The translations under genes and the position numbers were made by a program. From Tenericutes bacterium ADurb.BinA124 (GTDB lineage Bacteria; Bacillota_I; Bacilli_A; ML615J-28; CAG-698): a DNA stretch of 64,000 bases. The stretch covers positions 62,001 to 126,000 of the forward strand of contig MVZM01000001.1 in assembly GCA_002068415.1 (NCBI GenBank), read 5' to 3'. Below are positions 33,661 to 43,271 of the stretch, piece by piece. Positions within the stretch are counted from its first letter, which is position 1. Each line of letters starts with the position of its first letter. Below the pieces are notes generated by a model. The model saw only the letters and a list, made by a program, of their open reading frames with translations. It had not been told where the DNA came from and made no database searches.

Positions 33661-35369
33661 AAAAAATAACTATCTTTTTAATGTTAATATTCTTGTTGAT
33701 GTTGGGAGGATGCACGGGAAGAGTTCATCCGACAGCAGAAATCATTGTTGATAAGCAAAATATTAATTTACAAGTCAATCAAAGCTACAGCCTTGGGGCC
33801 AAAGTTATTAATGCGGAAAGTACCCTTGATTTAAGTTATCGAACTTCTGATCAAGCAGTAGCTACAGTCGCTAACAATGGCTTAATTGTTGCTAAAAAGG
33901 TGGGAGTTGCGGAAATAACGATTTTTTTGACTAAATATACGAAAACGAAGACCGTCATTTCCGTCAATGTTCTTGAAGAAACCACCAGTAATACCCTCAA
34001 TATTTTCACATTAAATGATTTTCACGGGGCTGTGTTTTTAGATGATGATGAAGCGGGGATTTCTCGAATTGGGAAATATTTGCTTGACCAAAAGACAAAT
34101 TACCCTCATCAAACCATTTTGATTTCGGCGGGAGATATGTTCCAAGGTTCAGCCGTATCGAGTTTGACACGAGGTGGCTTAGTCGTTGATGCTATGAATG
34201 CGATTGGCTTTGATGCGATGACAATTGGTAATCATGAATTTGATTGGGGGGTTGAAGGTATCCTTCGCTTTATTGATGGCGATCCCAGCAACAAGGAAGC
34301 GTCTTTCCCGATGTTAGGTGCTAATATTTATCAAATATCGAAAAACGGCTTGGCTCCATGGGCGCAACCATATACCGTTATTACTAGGGGGAATGTGAAG
34401 ATTGGTATCATTGGCTTGATGGGTGAATCGCAAAAACGCGATATCTTAGCTTCGTTTGTTGAGGATTACCTCTTTACTGATAAAATGGAGGCTATCAAAA
34501 AATACACCAAGATTTTACGAAACGAAGAAGATTGTGATATTGTCATTGTTTCCATTCACGATGATTCCAGTGCTATTAATTCACAAATCGCTAATTTAAG
34601 CGGCGAATATCATGTTGATGCGGTTATTAATGGTCATACTCACCGCTATTATGCGGCCGAAGAAAGTCGTCAAAATGGTGTGCCTCTCCCCTATGTTCAA
34701 GCCGGTGACAATGGCCGGTATATCGGTAAAATCACTCTAACGATAGATCCAAATACTAAAAAAGTGATTGATGTCAGTGCTGAAAATATTCGTACGATTA
34801 CCAACTGTCCAACCGAAAGCCCGTTGATTAATGAGATTATCAACAATTATCCGAATGAAATTGCCATTGCTAATGAAGTTTTGGGAACGGCCGGGCAGGA
34901 TATTTATAAGGAAGAAGCTATTACTTGGGCGGCTACGGCTTTAGCCAAACAGGGGGATAGTCAAATCGGGATTATCAATTCCGGAGGCATCCGTTCGGGG
35001 GCATTTCCTATCAATAATGGCAGCACCGTTACTTACGGCCATATTTTTAAGATGATGCCGTTTGAAAACAAAGTCGTAACCCTAAAGATGACGGGGGATG
35101 AACTATTTAATTTGTTTAGGTCGGGATTACGCTTTAGCAAAAATGTTGATACTTATAACCGCACGATTGATGGGATAGCGATTGTTGGGAGTCAAAGTTA
35201 TCAAGTAGCAACGATTGATTTTGTTTATGAAAACTATGCCGGTTATTTTTCTTTAGGAACAAATGTCGTTATTACCGATGATTTATTTAGGGATTGTTTA
35301 GCTCAAGAAGTAAAAGCGACTGTCCTAGCTTTAGGCAAGTGGTATTTACAAAGACCGATTAATGATTAG
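33657..35369 (+). CDS. Lipoprotein 5'-nucleotidase/metallophosphatase with Ig-like domain
   Basis: The 570-residue protein has a lipoprotein signal (MLGGC, Cys near residue 19) and a Big_2-like Ig domain (residues 30-105, with TSDQAVATVANNGLI). A calcineurin-like phosphatase domain follows: FTLNDFHGA at about 118-126, AGDMFQG, GNHEFDWG, NGHTHRYY. A 5'-nucleotidase C-terminal domain (about 395-570, INSGGIRSGAFP, GHIFKMMPFENKV) ends it. These enzymes release phosphate from extracellular nucleotides to salvage nucleosides. Its ATG overlaps the typA stop. Confidence 0.92.
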   Translation: MKKITIFLMLIFLLMLGGCTGRVHPTAEIIVDKQNINLQVNQSYSLGAKVINAESTLDLSYRTSDQAVATVANNGLIVAKKVGVAEITIFLTKYTKTKTVISVNVLEETTSNTLNIFTLNDFHGAVFLDDDEAGISRIGKYLLDQKTNYPHQTILISAGDMFQGSAVSSLTRGGLVVDAMNAIGFDAMTIGNHEFDWGVEGILRFIDGDPSNKEASFPMLGANIYQISKNGLAPWAQPYTVITRGNVKIGIIGLMGESQKRDILASFVEDYLFTDKMEAIKKYTKILRNEEDCDIVIVSIHDDSSAINSQIANLSGEYHVDAVINGHTHRYYAAEESRQNGVPLPYVQAGDNGRYIGKITLTIDPNTKKVIDVSAENIRTITNCPTESPLINEIINNYPNEIAIANEVLGTAGQDIYKEEAITWAATALAKQGDSQIGIINSGGIRSGAFPINNGSTVTYGHIFKMMPFENKVVTLKMTGDELFNLFRSGLRFSKNVDTYNRTIDGIAIVGSQSYQVATIDFVYENYAGYFSLGTNVVITDDLFRDCLAQEVKATVLALGKWYLQRPIND

Positions 35370-35379
35370 TAGTCATAAA

Positions 35380-35415
35380 AAAAGCATTTCGCCATCAAGG
35401 TGAAATGCTTTTGTT
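35380..35415. terminator. Bidirectional terminator between convergent genes
   Basis: AAAAGCATTTC (35380-35390) pairs with GAAATGCTTTT (35402-35412). A and T runs on both sides let it stop both the nucleotidase operon and the minus-strand degV gene. Confidence 0.85.
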
Positions 35416-35484
35416 GTTAATAAGAGTTTATCTTGACTTTATTTTATATTCTCAATAAAAACCGATTGCTGTTAAGTTTTTTAA

Positions 35485-36357
35485 TTATCTTTCCGTTCCT
35501 AAAAAGAACAAAGCGACGGTTCCGGGTCCGGAATGAGCGCCGATAATGGCGCCGATTTCACCAATTACAATCTGGGCTTGCGGGAAGCGAGCTAAAATGA
35601 GATTTTTTAAATTGGTGGCATCAGTTAAAGCATCACCGTGGCTAATGAAAATAGTTTGTTTATTGGGATTGATTCCTGTTTCTACAAGCTTTTGGAATAA
35701 TTCCTCGAGTGCTCTATTTTTACCGATGGCTTTTTTGACGGAAACTAAACGCCCGTCGTTATCAACATGTAAAATTGGTTTGATTTTCAATAAACGCCCG
35801 ATGAAGGCAATACTGCCCGATAAGCGGCCTCCACGCCTTAGAAAATCAAGATCATCGACGATGAACCAATGGCAAAGGTGTAAATAGTTGGCGCTTAACC
35901 AAGCGGCCACTTCGGTGATCGTTTTGCCTTTTTGTTTTTCCAAAAGGGCTAAATAGACCAATAAGCCTTCGCCCATGGACGCTGCTTTGGAATCAAAAAT
36001 GATTAATTGGCGCTGCGGATATTTTTCGTCCAGCGTTCTTTTCGCAATATTCAAAGAATTGAAACTACCGCTTAAGGCTGAAGAAAAATTAATCACTAAG
36101 ACATCAATCCCTTGAGCAAGGTATTTTTCAATGACTTCTTCATATTGATGAGCATTGATTTGCGTCGTTGTTGCCATTTGCCCTTGACGCAATTTGGCAT
36201 AAAATTCGCTTAAATTAAAGTTAGGATTGGTGATATCGATTTGGAAGTCTTTTCCTTCCATTTGATAGACCATGGGGATTACTTCTAAAGCAAATTTCTT
36301 GCTTATCCAGATGGGAAGATCGCAGGTTGCATCCGTGATAATGACATAATTTTGCAT
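35485..36357 (-). CDS. DegV family fatty-acid-binding protein (FakB-like)
   Basis: The 290-residue protein starts NYVIITDATCDLP, the DegV opening. It has FSSALSGSFNSL for the lipid carboxylate pocket, DFLRRGGRLSG in the middle and GAHSGPGTVALFF at the C-terminus, all family hallmarks. FakB proteins hold a fatty acid while kinase FakA phosphorylates it, feeding phospholipid synthesis. FakA is not in the window. It is divergent from the next gene and read from a clear promoter. A second DegV gene lies 1 kb away at 37383. Confidence 0.9.
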   Translation of the reverse strand: MQNYVIITDATCDLPIWISKKFALEVIPMVYQMEGKDFQIDITNPNFNLSEFYAKLRQGQMATTTQINAHQYEEVIEKYLAQGIDVLVINFSSALSGSFNSLNIAKRTLDEKYPQRQLIIFDSKAASMGEGLLVYLALLEKQKGKTITEVAAWLSANYLHLCHWFIVDDLDFLRRGGRLSGSIAFIGRLLKIKPILHVDNDGRLVSVKKAIGKNRALEELFQKLVETGINPNKQTIFISHGDALTDATNLKNLILARFPQAQIVIGEIGAIIGAHSGPGTVALFFLGTER

Positions 36358-36376
36358 GTTGAACTCCTTTTTTTTG

Positions 36377-36405
36377 ATTATAACGATTTTATAAGGCTAA
36401 TGCAA
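36377..36405 (-). promoter_or_regulatory. Promoter of the minus-strand degV gene
   Basis: On the minus strand TTGCAT (complement of 36400-36405) and TATAAT (complement of 36377-36382) are 17 bases apart, just upstream of an AAGGAG site. Confidence 0.75.
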
Positions 36406-36522
36406 AGTAAATGTCGGGATAATAATTGTCAATTAATGTAAATTTGTCACTTTTTTTAAGAAAACATCTAAATTTAATGGGATTGATGTTATAATTAACA
36501 AAAAGAGAGATGGAGCTGGCGT

Positions 36523-37323
36523 ATGAAAAAATGTTTTACCATTAATACTCTTCGAAATACGAGTGATTTTCATAGTTATTATCCCTTGATTCAAGACCGC
36601 TTATTTGCTGCTGTTGAGATATTCTATCCTGAACAGCCGGAAATTAGAGCTATTTATGCGCAAAATGTTAGGGATTTATTGAAGACTTTTCCCTTTTTAG
36701 AAATTGTTTTTCATCTGCCTTTTAATCGAACCCATGATTTGTGTTTCATAGAAACCAGTGATGTTCTCATCGAAAAGTTTCAAAACATCATGGTTTTTGC
36801 AAAGGATTTGAGAGTTAAAAAACTGACGATGCATTTAGGATATGTTAATGTTGAGCTTGCTCGTGACCAATATATAAAACATATTTTATCGGTATTAAAG
36901 AAACTATGTACATTTGCAGCGTCCTTGGGATTAGCTTTAATGATTGAGAATATGCCTAGTAATAGTGAACTTGGCTATGCTCCGGAAGAAATTCGAACGA
37001 TTATCGAACAAGTTGGTGCTGATAATTTGGGCTTTATTTATGATACCGGTCATGCTCATGTTAGTGAATTTCCGGATTTAAGTTATTTAGATGTCTTAGG
37101 AAAATATTTGTGGCATTGTCATTTAAATGACAATCATGGACAAAAAGATGAACATTTAGCCTTCGGGAAAGGTAATTTTGATTTTTCTTCTTTCTTTAAG
37201 AAGACCATTAATCTTGGTTATCAAGGTCTTTACTGTTTAGAAATCTTGTTTAATGACGCTAATGACTTGCGTTCATATGCCAATAGTTTTGATGCCATCG
37301 CAAAAACTTTAATTCTTCAATAA
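36523..37323 (+). CDS. TIM-barrel sugar-phosphate isomerase/epimerase-like protein
   Basis: The 266-residue product matches the xylose-isomerase-like TIM barrel (AP endonuclease 2 fold). Likely metal ligands are Glu in MIENMPS, Asp/His in IYDTGHAHV, His in HCHLNDNHG and Glu in YCLEILF. Members isomerise or epimerise sugars or cleave abasic DNA; the lack of specific repair motifs favours sugar chemistry. The substrate is unknown. A TATAAT at 36490-36495 is the probable -10. A paralogue lies at 38293. Confidence 0.8.
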   Translation: MKKCFTINTLRNTSDFHSYYPLIQDRLFAAVEIFYPEQPEIRAIYAQNVRDLLKTFPFLEIVFHLPFNRTHDLCFIETSDVLIEKFQNIMVFAKDLRVKKLTMHLGYVNVELARDQYIKHILSVLKKLCTFAASLGLALMIENMPSNSELGYAPEEIRTIIEQVGADNLGFIYDTGHAHVSEFPDLSYLDVLGKYLWHCHLNDNHGQKDEHLAFGKGNFDFSSFFKKTINLGYQGLYCLEILFNDANDLRSYANSFDAIAKTLILQ

Positions 37324-37329
37324 TTAAAG

Positions 37330-37358
37330 TTGAGAAAACAAAAAGAATATTGTATAAT
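37330..37358 (+). promoter_or_regulatory. Promoter of the second degV gene
   Basis: TTGAGA at 37330-37335 and TATAAT at 37353-37358 with 17-base spacing. The -10 box overlaps an upstream in-frame ATG (37350), which shows translation must begin further down at 37383. Confidence 0.8.
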
Positions 37359-37382
37359 TATTTTGTATGTGAGGTGAAAGTG

Positions 37383-38228
37383 ATGGTAAAAATAATTACC
37401 GATTGTACTAGTGATTTAAGCACAGAAATGTATCAACAATTAGACATCGAAGTCATTCCTCTTTATGTGACTATTGGGGGAAAAACTTATCAGGATGGTG
37501 TCGATTTAACTATGGAAGAACTTTACCAAAAAATTCAGCAATTTGGTGAATTGCCGAAGTCATCCGCTGTTAGTCCGGCCGTTATGCTTGAGCATTTTAA
37601 AAAGCATTATGACAAGGGCGATGATGTCTTATTCATGGGCATTGGTGGTCAACTTTCTTCAACTTATCAAACAGCGCGATTAGCCGCTTCCGAATTCCCC
37701 AGCAACCGTGTACGGGTTGTGGATTCGCAAAACCTTTCCACCGGCATTGGTTTGTTGTTATTAAAAGCGGCTAAATTCCGCGATCAAGGTGATGATTTAG
37801 AAACGATTGTGAATAAAGTTGAAAAAATCGTTCCCTTTGTTCGGACCCAATTTGCGATTAACACCCTTGAATACCTTCACAAAGGGGGTCGATGCTCGGG
37901 GACAGCCCGTATTTTTGGAACTTGGTTAAAAATTAAACCCATCATCACGGTAATTGAAGGTCAATTGTATGTTGCGAAAAAACCTCGTGGGAAGTTTACC
38001 GTTGCTTTAGAAGTTTTGCTGGATTATTTGCGGGCAGACAAAGACCGTGTTGATGAAGATTGTCTCTTTATTACGCATTCATTGGCCACGGAAGATGCCC
38101 AATATTTGCGAGCGAAAATCCAAGAAATTGTGAAGGTCAAACAAATTTATGAAACCCAAGCCAGTGGGGTTATTTCCACCCACTGCGGACCACGGACGAT
38201 TGGTATCTTATACATCGTCAATAAGTAG
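37383..38228 (+). CDS. DegV family fatty-acid-binding protein (FakB-like), second copy
   Basis: The 281-residue protein from ATG 37383 (GAGGTGA site) starts MVKIITDCTSDLS. It contains GIGGQLSSTYQTARLA, NTLEYLHKGGRCSG and STHCGPRTIGILY, the DegV/FakB landmarks. Divergence from the copy at 35485 suggests specificity for a different fatty acid, as FakB1 and FakB2 of staphylococci prefer saturated and unsaturated chains. It forms a single-gene unit ended by a terminator. Confidence 0.92.
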   Translation: MVKIITDCTSDLSTEMYQQLDIEVIPLYVTIGGKTYQDGVDLTMEELYQKIQQFGELPKSSAVSPAVMLEHFKKHYDKGDDVLFMGIGGQLSSTYQTARLAASEFPSNRVRVVDSQNLSTGIGLLLLKAAKFRDQGDDLETIVNKVEKIVPFVRTQFAINTLEYLHKGGRCSGTARIFGTWLKIKPIITVIEGQLYVAKKPRGKFTVALEVLLDYLRADKDRVDEDCLFITHSLATEDAQYLRAKIQEIVKVKQIYETQASGVISTHCGPRTIGILYIVNK

Positions 38229-38251
38229 TTGGCGCTAATAGAGTTAAGTCG

Positions 38252-38278
38252 AAAAAAGTGCACAAAGCACTTTTTTAA
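38252..38278. terminator. Terminator after second degV gene
   Basis: AAAAAAGTGC (38252-38261) pairs with GCACTTTTTT (38267-38276). Confidence 0.85.
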
Positions 38279-38292
38279 TTGAGAGGTTTTTT

Positions 38293-39066
38293 ATGAAACA
38301 TCATTTATATTTTGATTACGGCTATGATTCAAGTGATCAAAGAAAAATTACCTTAATTAAACAAAATCATTTTGATGGTGTCTTTTTATTTTGGCGTGAA
38401 TACTTGGATGAAGTGGTTGCGGATATTAGAAAGGCGCAATTAGCCATTGAAACATTACATTTGCCGTTTGAAAATTGTAATGATTTGTGGTTAACAAAAA
38501 TGACATCCTCGTATTGGGATTTAGTCCATCGTGGTGTTGAAGATGCTCATCGTTTAGACATTCCGACAGTTATTTTTCATGTTTCCAGTACTTCAACCCC
38601 ACCGGAAATAAGTGATATCGGCTTAAAGAGATTTTCTGAGTTGTTGAAAAAATGTGAAGTCTATCGCATCAATTTAGCTTTGGAAAATCTGCGGCGCTTG
38701 GATTATTTAGATGCTTTGTTTGCTAAATTTTCGTCGCCTTATTTAAAGTTTTGTTTTGACAGTGGTCATGCCAATGCTTTTACCAAAAACATTGAGCAAT
38801 TCCCTTGGGAAAAATACCAAAGCTATTTACATTGCCTTCATCTTCATGATAATAACGGTTTAAGAGATCAACACTTGCCGCCTTTTTTAGGAACGATTAA
38901 TTGGACGCTGTTAATTAGCAATTTAAAGCGTTGTCAATATCAAGGACCGTTAACGGTTGAAAGCGTTAAACATCCGAGTTTGGATTTGACTGAAGAAGCT
39001 TTTCTTGAACAAATCAAAAAAGCACATGTCCAAATGGAAAATTTGTGGTTGGGTAATGAAAACTGA
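38293..39066 (+). CDS. TIM-barrel isomerase/endonuclease-like protein, second copy
   Basis: The 257-residue protein has the xylose-isomerase-like barrel, with LALENLRR, FCFDSGHANAF, HLHDNNGLRDQHLPP and LTVESVKH. These supply the Glu, Asp/His, His and Glu metal ligands. It resembles the protein at 36523 in motif order but is clearly diverged. It starts only 15 bases after the terminator hairpin and overlaps the U32 gene by 11 bases. No separate promoter is obvious, so readthrough or a hidden promoter must serve this long operon. Confidence 0.75.
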   Translation: MKHHLYFDYGYDSSDQRKITLIKQNHFDGVFLFWREYLDEVVADIRKAQLAIETLHLPFENCNDLWLTKMTSSYWDLVHRGVEDAHRLDIPTVIFHVSSTSTPPEISDIGLKRFSELLKKCEVYRINLALENLRRLDYLDALFAKFSSPYLKFCFDSGHANAFTKNIEQFPWEKYQSYLHCLHLHDNNGLRDQHLPPFLGTINWTLLISNLKRCQYQGPLTVESVKHPSLDLTEEAFLEQIKKAHVQMENLWLGNEN

Positions 39067-41326
39067 ATTATTAGCCCCAGTTGGCAGTTGGGATGCTTTT
39101 TACGCCGCCATTTACAATCGTGCGGATGCCGTCTATTTAGGGGGAAAAGCCTTTGGGGCCCGCGCTTATGCCGATAATTTCACCAACGAAGAAATCAAAG
39201 ATATCATTGTTATGGCTCATCTTCATGGTGTTAAGGTCTATGTAACCATTAATACCCTTGTTTATGATCATGAATTTGCCCAACTTATTGATTTTTTGGA
39301 TTTCTTATATCTTCATGATTGTGATGCCGTCATCGTTCAAGATTTAGGCGTTGCACAACTAATCTTACACCGTTATCCTAAAATGGCTCTTCATGCTTCC
39401 ACGCAAATGAATATTCACAGTTTAGCTCAAGTGCAAGCTTTAAAAGCTAGGGGCTTTAAACGGGTTATTTTAGCACGTGAAGTTTCGCTTACTGAGATTA
39501 TCGCTATTAAAAAAGCCGTTGATATTGAATTGGAAGTTTTTGTGCATGGGGCTTTATGTATTTCTTGTTCCGGCCATTGTTATTTAAGTTCCATCATTGG
39601 CAAAAGAAGTGGTAACCGCGGGCGCTGTGCTCAACCCTGCCGCTTAAAGTATGAATTTCAGGGGGGAAACAAATATTTTATCAGTCCGAAGGACTTAAAC
39701 ACGCTTGCGTATTTACCACAATTGCTGGATGCGCAAATTGATTCCTTTAAGATTGAAGGACGGATGAAACGTCCGGAATATGTCGCCGCCGTTGTGCAAA
39801 GCTATCGCCAAGCAATGGATGCGTATCAAGATGGAAGCGAAATTGACCTTGTTCAAACCCAAGAGAATCTTAAAAAAATCTTTAACCGCCAGTTTACCAA
39901 AGGTTGGTTGTTAGATGAAAAAAATGACAACTTAATTAATGAAGACTTTTCCAATCATATTGGGATTGAAATTGGGCAGGTTATTAAAAGTCATAAGCAT
40001 TATGTCGATATTAAGTTATCACATCCGTTAAATTATGGCGATGCCCTTCGCATTAAAGGTCAAAATGAAGATGCTCTAGTTGTTAATCAAATGTATTGTG
40101 AGGGAAAAATCATTAAACAAGCCCAAGCCGGACAAATTGTTTCGCTTAAAGCCCACATGGATGGTTTAAACCAAGGCATAGTTTATTTAACAACGGACCA
40201 ACAACAGATTATTGATTTACAAGCCAGTTTTCGAAACCAAAATCGACAATTTCCGATTGAAGGCGTTCTCTTCTTGCAAGAGCAGCATTTAATGCTCCGC
40301 TTGGAATATAAAAACCATTCGGTGCAAGTGGCCTCAACAGAAGCATACCAATTAGCTAAGAGTTTATCAAGTAATGAACGTTTGCTAAGCCAAATCCAAA
40401 AAACCGGGTCTTCGCCGTTTTACTTTGATAATTTACAGTGTACATTTTCCGAAAATATTTATTTACCCATTAAAGTCATTAACGAGTTACGGCGGAGCGG
40501 TTTGGAAGAATTAACCCAGGTGGTGGCGAACAAACATGGCCATCGTTTCCCTAATGAACGAGCCTTACCGAGCCTTCCGTCGATAAGTTTAAGCCAAGGT
40601 TTAGTGGCCAAAGTTCGAACCGAACAACAATTACATGTAGTAGCGGGCTATCCTTTTCAAGAAATCTATGTCACCGATGAAGGCTTAATGAAATGGCAGA
40701 GCTTTTACCCGCAGCACCGATTTTTATATGTTATTCCGCGCATTAACCATCACCAATTTACGGATGGCGTTTTCGTAAGCAGTGATATTGGTAATTTAAA
40801 CAACAATCATAGCTCGATTTATCTTCCGGTTACGAATGCTTATTCTTTATATCATCTCTTTAGCCAAGGAGTTAAACGGGTCGGGCTATCTTTAGAACTG
40901 TCATGGTCGCAAATTAAGCAATTGCTTACCACCTTTCAATCATTGTTTTCACAAAAACCCAATTTGGAAATGATGGTTTATGGCCGTTATGAATTAATGA
41001 TGATGAAATATTGTTTGCTTAAGAAACATGGCGGATGTGAACATTGTGATGCTGAAACCACCCAATATTTAATCGATCGTCGTGGTTTTTCATTTCCCAT
41101 CTTTAAAGATGAGCAATGTTGTGTTAAAATATTAAATAGCAAGAGATTGCATTTAGGGGATTATCTTAAGTCTTTGATAGAAAACGGGGTAACGAATCTA
41201 TTACTTGATTTCACAATCGAAAATGCCGATGAAACTAAAATGGTTTGTGAGATTTATTGTAACAACAAGCAAGAAATGTCTCTCAATGATGTGACTTTTG
41301 GACATTTTAAAGAAGGAGTATTATGA
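39056..41326 (+). CDS. Peptidase U32 family protein (RlhA/YhbU-like)
   Basis: The ATG at 39056 gives 756 residues starting MKTELLAPVGSWDAFYAAI, the U32 opening. An upstream in-frame start lies inside the neighbour and is rejected. Cys168, 171, 175, 191 and 195 (CISCSGHC and CAQPC) form the iron-sulfur-type cluster of the family. IEGRMKRPEYVA follows at about 240. The C-terminal half matches the long form with the DUF3656-type extension and a further HGGCEHCD pair near residue 660. Long U32 proteins such as RlhA hydroxylate a cytidine in 23S rRNA; others are collagenase-like peptidases. The rRNA role is the better guess for this size. Confidence 0.88.
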   Translation: MKTELLAPVGSWDAFYAAIYNRADAVYLGGKAFGARAYADNFTNEEIKDIIVMAHLHGVKVYVTINTLVYDHEFAQLIDFLDFLYLHDCDAVIVQDLGVAQLILHRYPKMALHASTQMNIHSLAQVQALKARGFKRVILAREVSLTEIIAIKKAVDIELEVFVHGALCISCSGHCYLSSIIGKRSGNRGRCAQPCRLKYEFQGGNKYFISPKDLNTLAYLPQLLDAQIDSFKIEGRMKRPEYVAAVVQSYRQAMDAYQDGSEIDLVQTQENLKKIFNRQFTKGWLLDEKNDNLINEDFSNHIGIEIGQVIKSHKHYVDIKLSHPLNYGDALRIKGQNEDALVVNQMYCEGKIIKQAQAGQIVSLKAHMDGLNQGIVYLTTDQQQIIDLQASFRNQNRQFPIEGVLFLQEQHLMLRLEYKNHSVQVASTEAYQLAKSLSSNERLLSQIQKTGSSPFYFDNLQCTFSENIYLPIKVINELRRSGLEELTQVVANKHGHRFPNERALPSLPSISLSQGLVAKVRTEQQLHVVAGYPFQEIYVTDEGLMKWQSFYPQHRFLYVIPRINHHQFTDGVFVSSDIGNLNNNHSSIYLPVTNAYSLYHLFSQGVKRVGLSLELSWSQIKQLLTTFQSLFSQKPNLEMMVYGRYELMMMKYCLLKKHGGCEHCDAETTQYLIDRRGFSFPIFKDEQCCVKILNSKRLHLGDYLKSLIENGVTNLLLDFTIENADETKMVCEIYCNNKQEMSLNDVTFGHFKEGVL

Positions 41327-42582
41327 ATAAATGGTATCGTTTAGATAATGCCGCCAAAGTGTTTCCCTCGGTTACGAGTCGGAGAAGGTCAAATATTTTT
41401 CGTTTATCAATTACCTTAAAAGAAGAAGTTGACCCCAATATTTTACAGACGGCCTTGGAGGAAACTATTAATCGCTTTCCCTCTTTTAAAGTAAAATTAA
41501 AACGAGGTTTTTTTTGGTTTTACTTTGAGGAAAATGGTGAAATTCCGAAAGTTTCAGAGGAAACACCATATGTTTGTGAAAAACTCAATTTCCGCGCTCA
41601 GCAAAGATATTTGTTTAGGTTAACTTACTACCATCAACGCATTAGCTTGGAAATTTTTCATGCTTTAACTGACGGTAGTGGGGCGATGGAATTTTTGAAG
41701 GCCATTGTCTATAAATATTTATTATTAAAAGGTAAACCGGTTAAACCAGAAAAAATTATTTTAACCGATATCGAAACGAGAAATGAAGAAGCTCAGGATA
41801 GTTTTGTACAAAACTATTCGTCGAAAGTGAAAGCCAACCGCAAAGAAGTTAAAGCTTTAAAATTGAAAGGAACACGCTATCAACAGGACTGGATTACTGT
41901 TGTTAAGGGCAGTGTCGATGTTGATAAATTAAAGGAAGTTGCGAAAAAACACCAAATGACAATTACGGAATTTATTGCCACTTGCTTAAATTGGGCCGCT
42001 TCCCGTTCCCTTCATTTATTTGAAGATAAGCATCGTCCTTTTCAATTGTTTATTCCTGTTAACATGCGTCGCTTTTTTCCCTCGAAAACATTACGGAATT
42101 TCTCATTGTATATTCGGACATCGATGTTTTTAAAGGACGATATGACTTTTGCAGAAATTGGAGATCTCGTTAAACAAGCCTTTGCCAAGCAACTGCAAAA
42201 AGAAACTCTTCATCAATTAATGATGGCCAATGTGAAAATTGAAAAGAATATTGTTTTGCGATTAGTTCCGCTTTTTCTTAAGGAAATTGTCTTAAAAATC
42301 GGTTATAAAGTTTGGGGAGATTCGCCCAACAGCATCTGTTATTCCAATTTGGGAGTTTGTGATTTGCCGCAATCAATGCATGAATATATTGACGAAGTAG
42401 TTTTTACGAATGGTGCTTCTTTTTCCACCCCAATTAATATTTCCAGTATTAGTTTCGGGAAGAAGATGGTTTTTTCGGTTGCCAGTTTACTGCTGGAACG
42501 CAATATTCAAAGGGATTTTTTTCGCTTGTTGGCGCAATTTGGCCTCGATGTACTAATTGAAACCAACGAGCTTGAGGTGTGA
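41323..42582 (+). CDS. Condensation-domain/alcohol acyltransferase-like protein
   Basis: The 419-residue protein has the HxxxDG catalytic motif as HALTDGSG (about residue 109) of the CoA-dependent acyltransferase/condensation superfamily. DxR-type NMRRFFPS and NLGV elements follow further on. Such standalone members (PapA, alcohol acetyltransferase) esterify lipids or alcohols with acyl groups. It overlaps the U32 stop by four bases and the zinc-ribbon membrane gene follows at once. That suggests the pair modifies an envelope lipid; the substrate is unknown. Confidence 0.78.
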   Translation: MNKWYRLDNAAKVFPSVTSRRRSNIFRLSITLKEEVDPNILQTALEETINRFPSFKVKLKRGFFWFYFEENGEIPKVSEETPYVCEKLNFRAQQRYLFRLTYYHQRISLEIFHALTDGSGAMEFLKAIVYKYLLLKGKPVKPEKIILTDIETRNEEAQDSFVQNYSSKVKANRKEVKALKLKGTRYQQDWITVVKGSVDVDKLKEVAKKHQMTITEFIATCLNWAASRSLHLFEDKHRPFQLFIPVNMRRFFPSKTLRNFSLYIRTSMFLKDDMTFAEIGDLVKQAFAKQLQKETLHQLMMANVKIEKNIVLRLVPLFLKEIVLKIGYKVWGDSPNSICYSNLGVCDLPQSMHEYIDEVVFTNGASFSTPINISSISFGKKMVFSVASLLLERNIQRDFFRLLAQFGLDVLIETNELEV

Positions 42583-42584
42583 AG

Positions 42585-43262
42585 ATGAAAAGATGTCAGC
42601 AATGTCAAGTCAATGTTAATACGGAAAGAAAATCCTGTCCCTTGTGTAATGAAATATTAGAAGATCTTGATCAAACAATCTTGCCGTTTCCAGTTTATCC
42701 GAAACCAAGTCAAATGCCGAAAAAACAAAACCGTTTAATTCAAAGCCTAAGTTTTTTATCGATTATGGCCATTATCATCACCGTTGTTGTCAATGTCCTT
42801 ACTTTTAAAAAACATTCCTATTATTGGTCCGCTTTGGTGGCGGTTTCCGTGTTTTATTTTTGGATTCTTTTAAAATCGACTTTTAAAAACAAAGGCAATA
42901 TTCCTTTAAAATTAATCGTTCAAATGTTGGCTTTGTCGGCTACGACTTTTGCCATCGATTATTTTAGTGATTTTAAGGGTTGGGCCCTTAATTATGTCAT
43001 TCCTTTTTTGTCAATGGCCGCTTTAATTGCCATTATTTTCATGCTGATTTTTAATTTCAAAAAAATCAACGATTATTTGATGTATTTACTAGCATCCAAT
43101 TTGTTAGGAATTATTCCTTTCATCCTCTGGATTTTTCGGATTGTTGAGGTGCTTTGGCCGTCTTTGGCGGCGGCCGGTTTATCTTTTACGGTCTTAGTTG
43201 GTTTTTTAGTGTTTGCAAGAAAAGAGTTGAAGGACGAATTTAAACGTCGTTTCCATGTTTAG
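42585..43262 (+). CDS. Zinc-ribbon membrane protein (DUF6320-like)
   Basis: ATG 42585 is preferred over GTG 42579 because GAGG at 42574-42577 is seven bases upstream. The 225-residue product starts with a CxxC...CxxC zinc ribbon (CQQCQ and CPLCN). A linker and six hydrophobic helices (about 50-215) follow. This build matches the small zinc-ribbon membrane proteins often encoded beside condensation-domain acyltransferases, as here. Biochemical function unknown; a partner or substrate flippase of the acyltransferase is a possibility. Confidence 0.75.
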   Translation: MKRCQQCQVNVNTERKSCPLCNEILEDLDQTILPFPVYPKPSQMPKKQNRLIQSLSFLSIMAIIITVVVNVLTFKKHSYYWSALVAVSVFYFWILLKSTFKNKGNIPLKLIVQMLALSATTFAIDYFSDFKGWALNYVIPFLSMAALIAIIFMLIFNFKKINDYLMYLLASNLLGIIPFILWIFRIVEVLWPSLAAAGLSFTVLVGFLVFARKELKDEFKRRFHV

Positions 43263-43271
43263 GAGGTAATC

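Noticed and set aside
37350-37382. Longer N-terminus for the second DegV protein
   Set aside because: The promoter -10 box overlaps this ATG, so it is not in the transcript.
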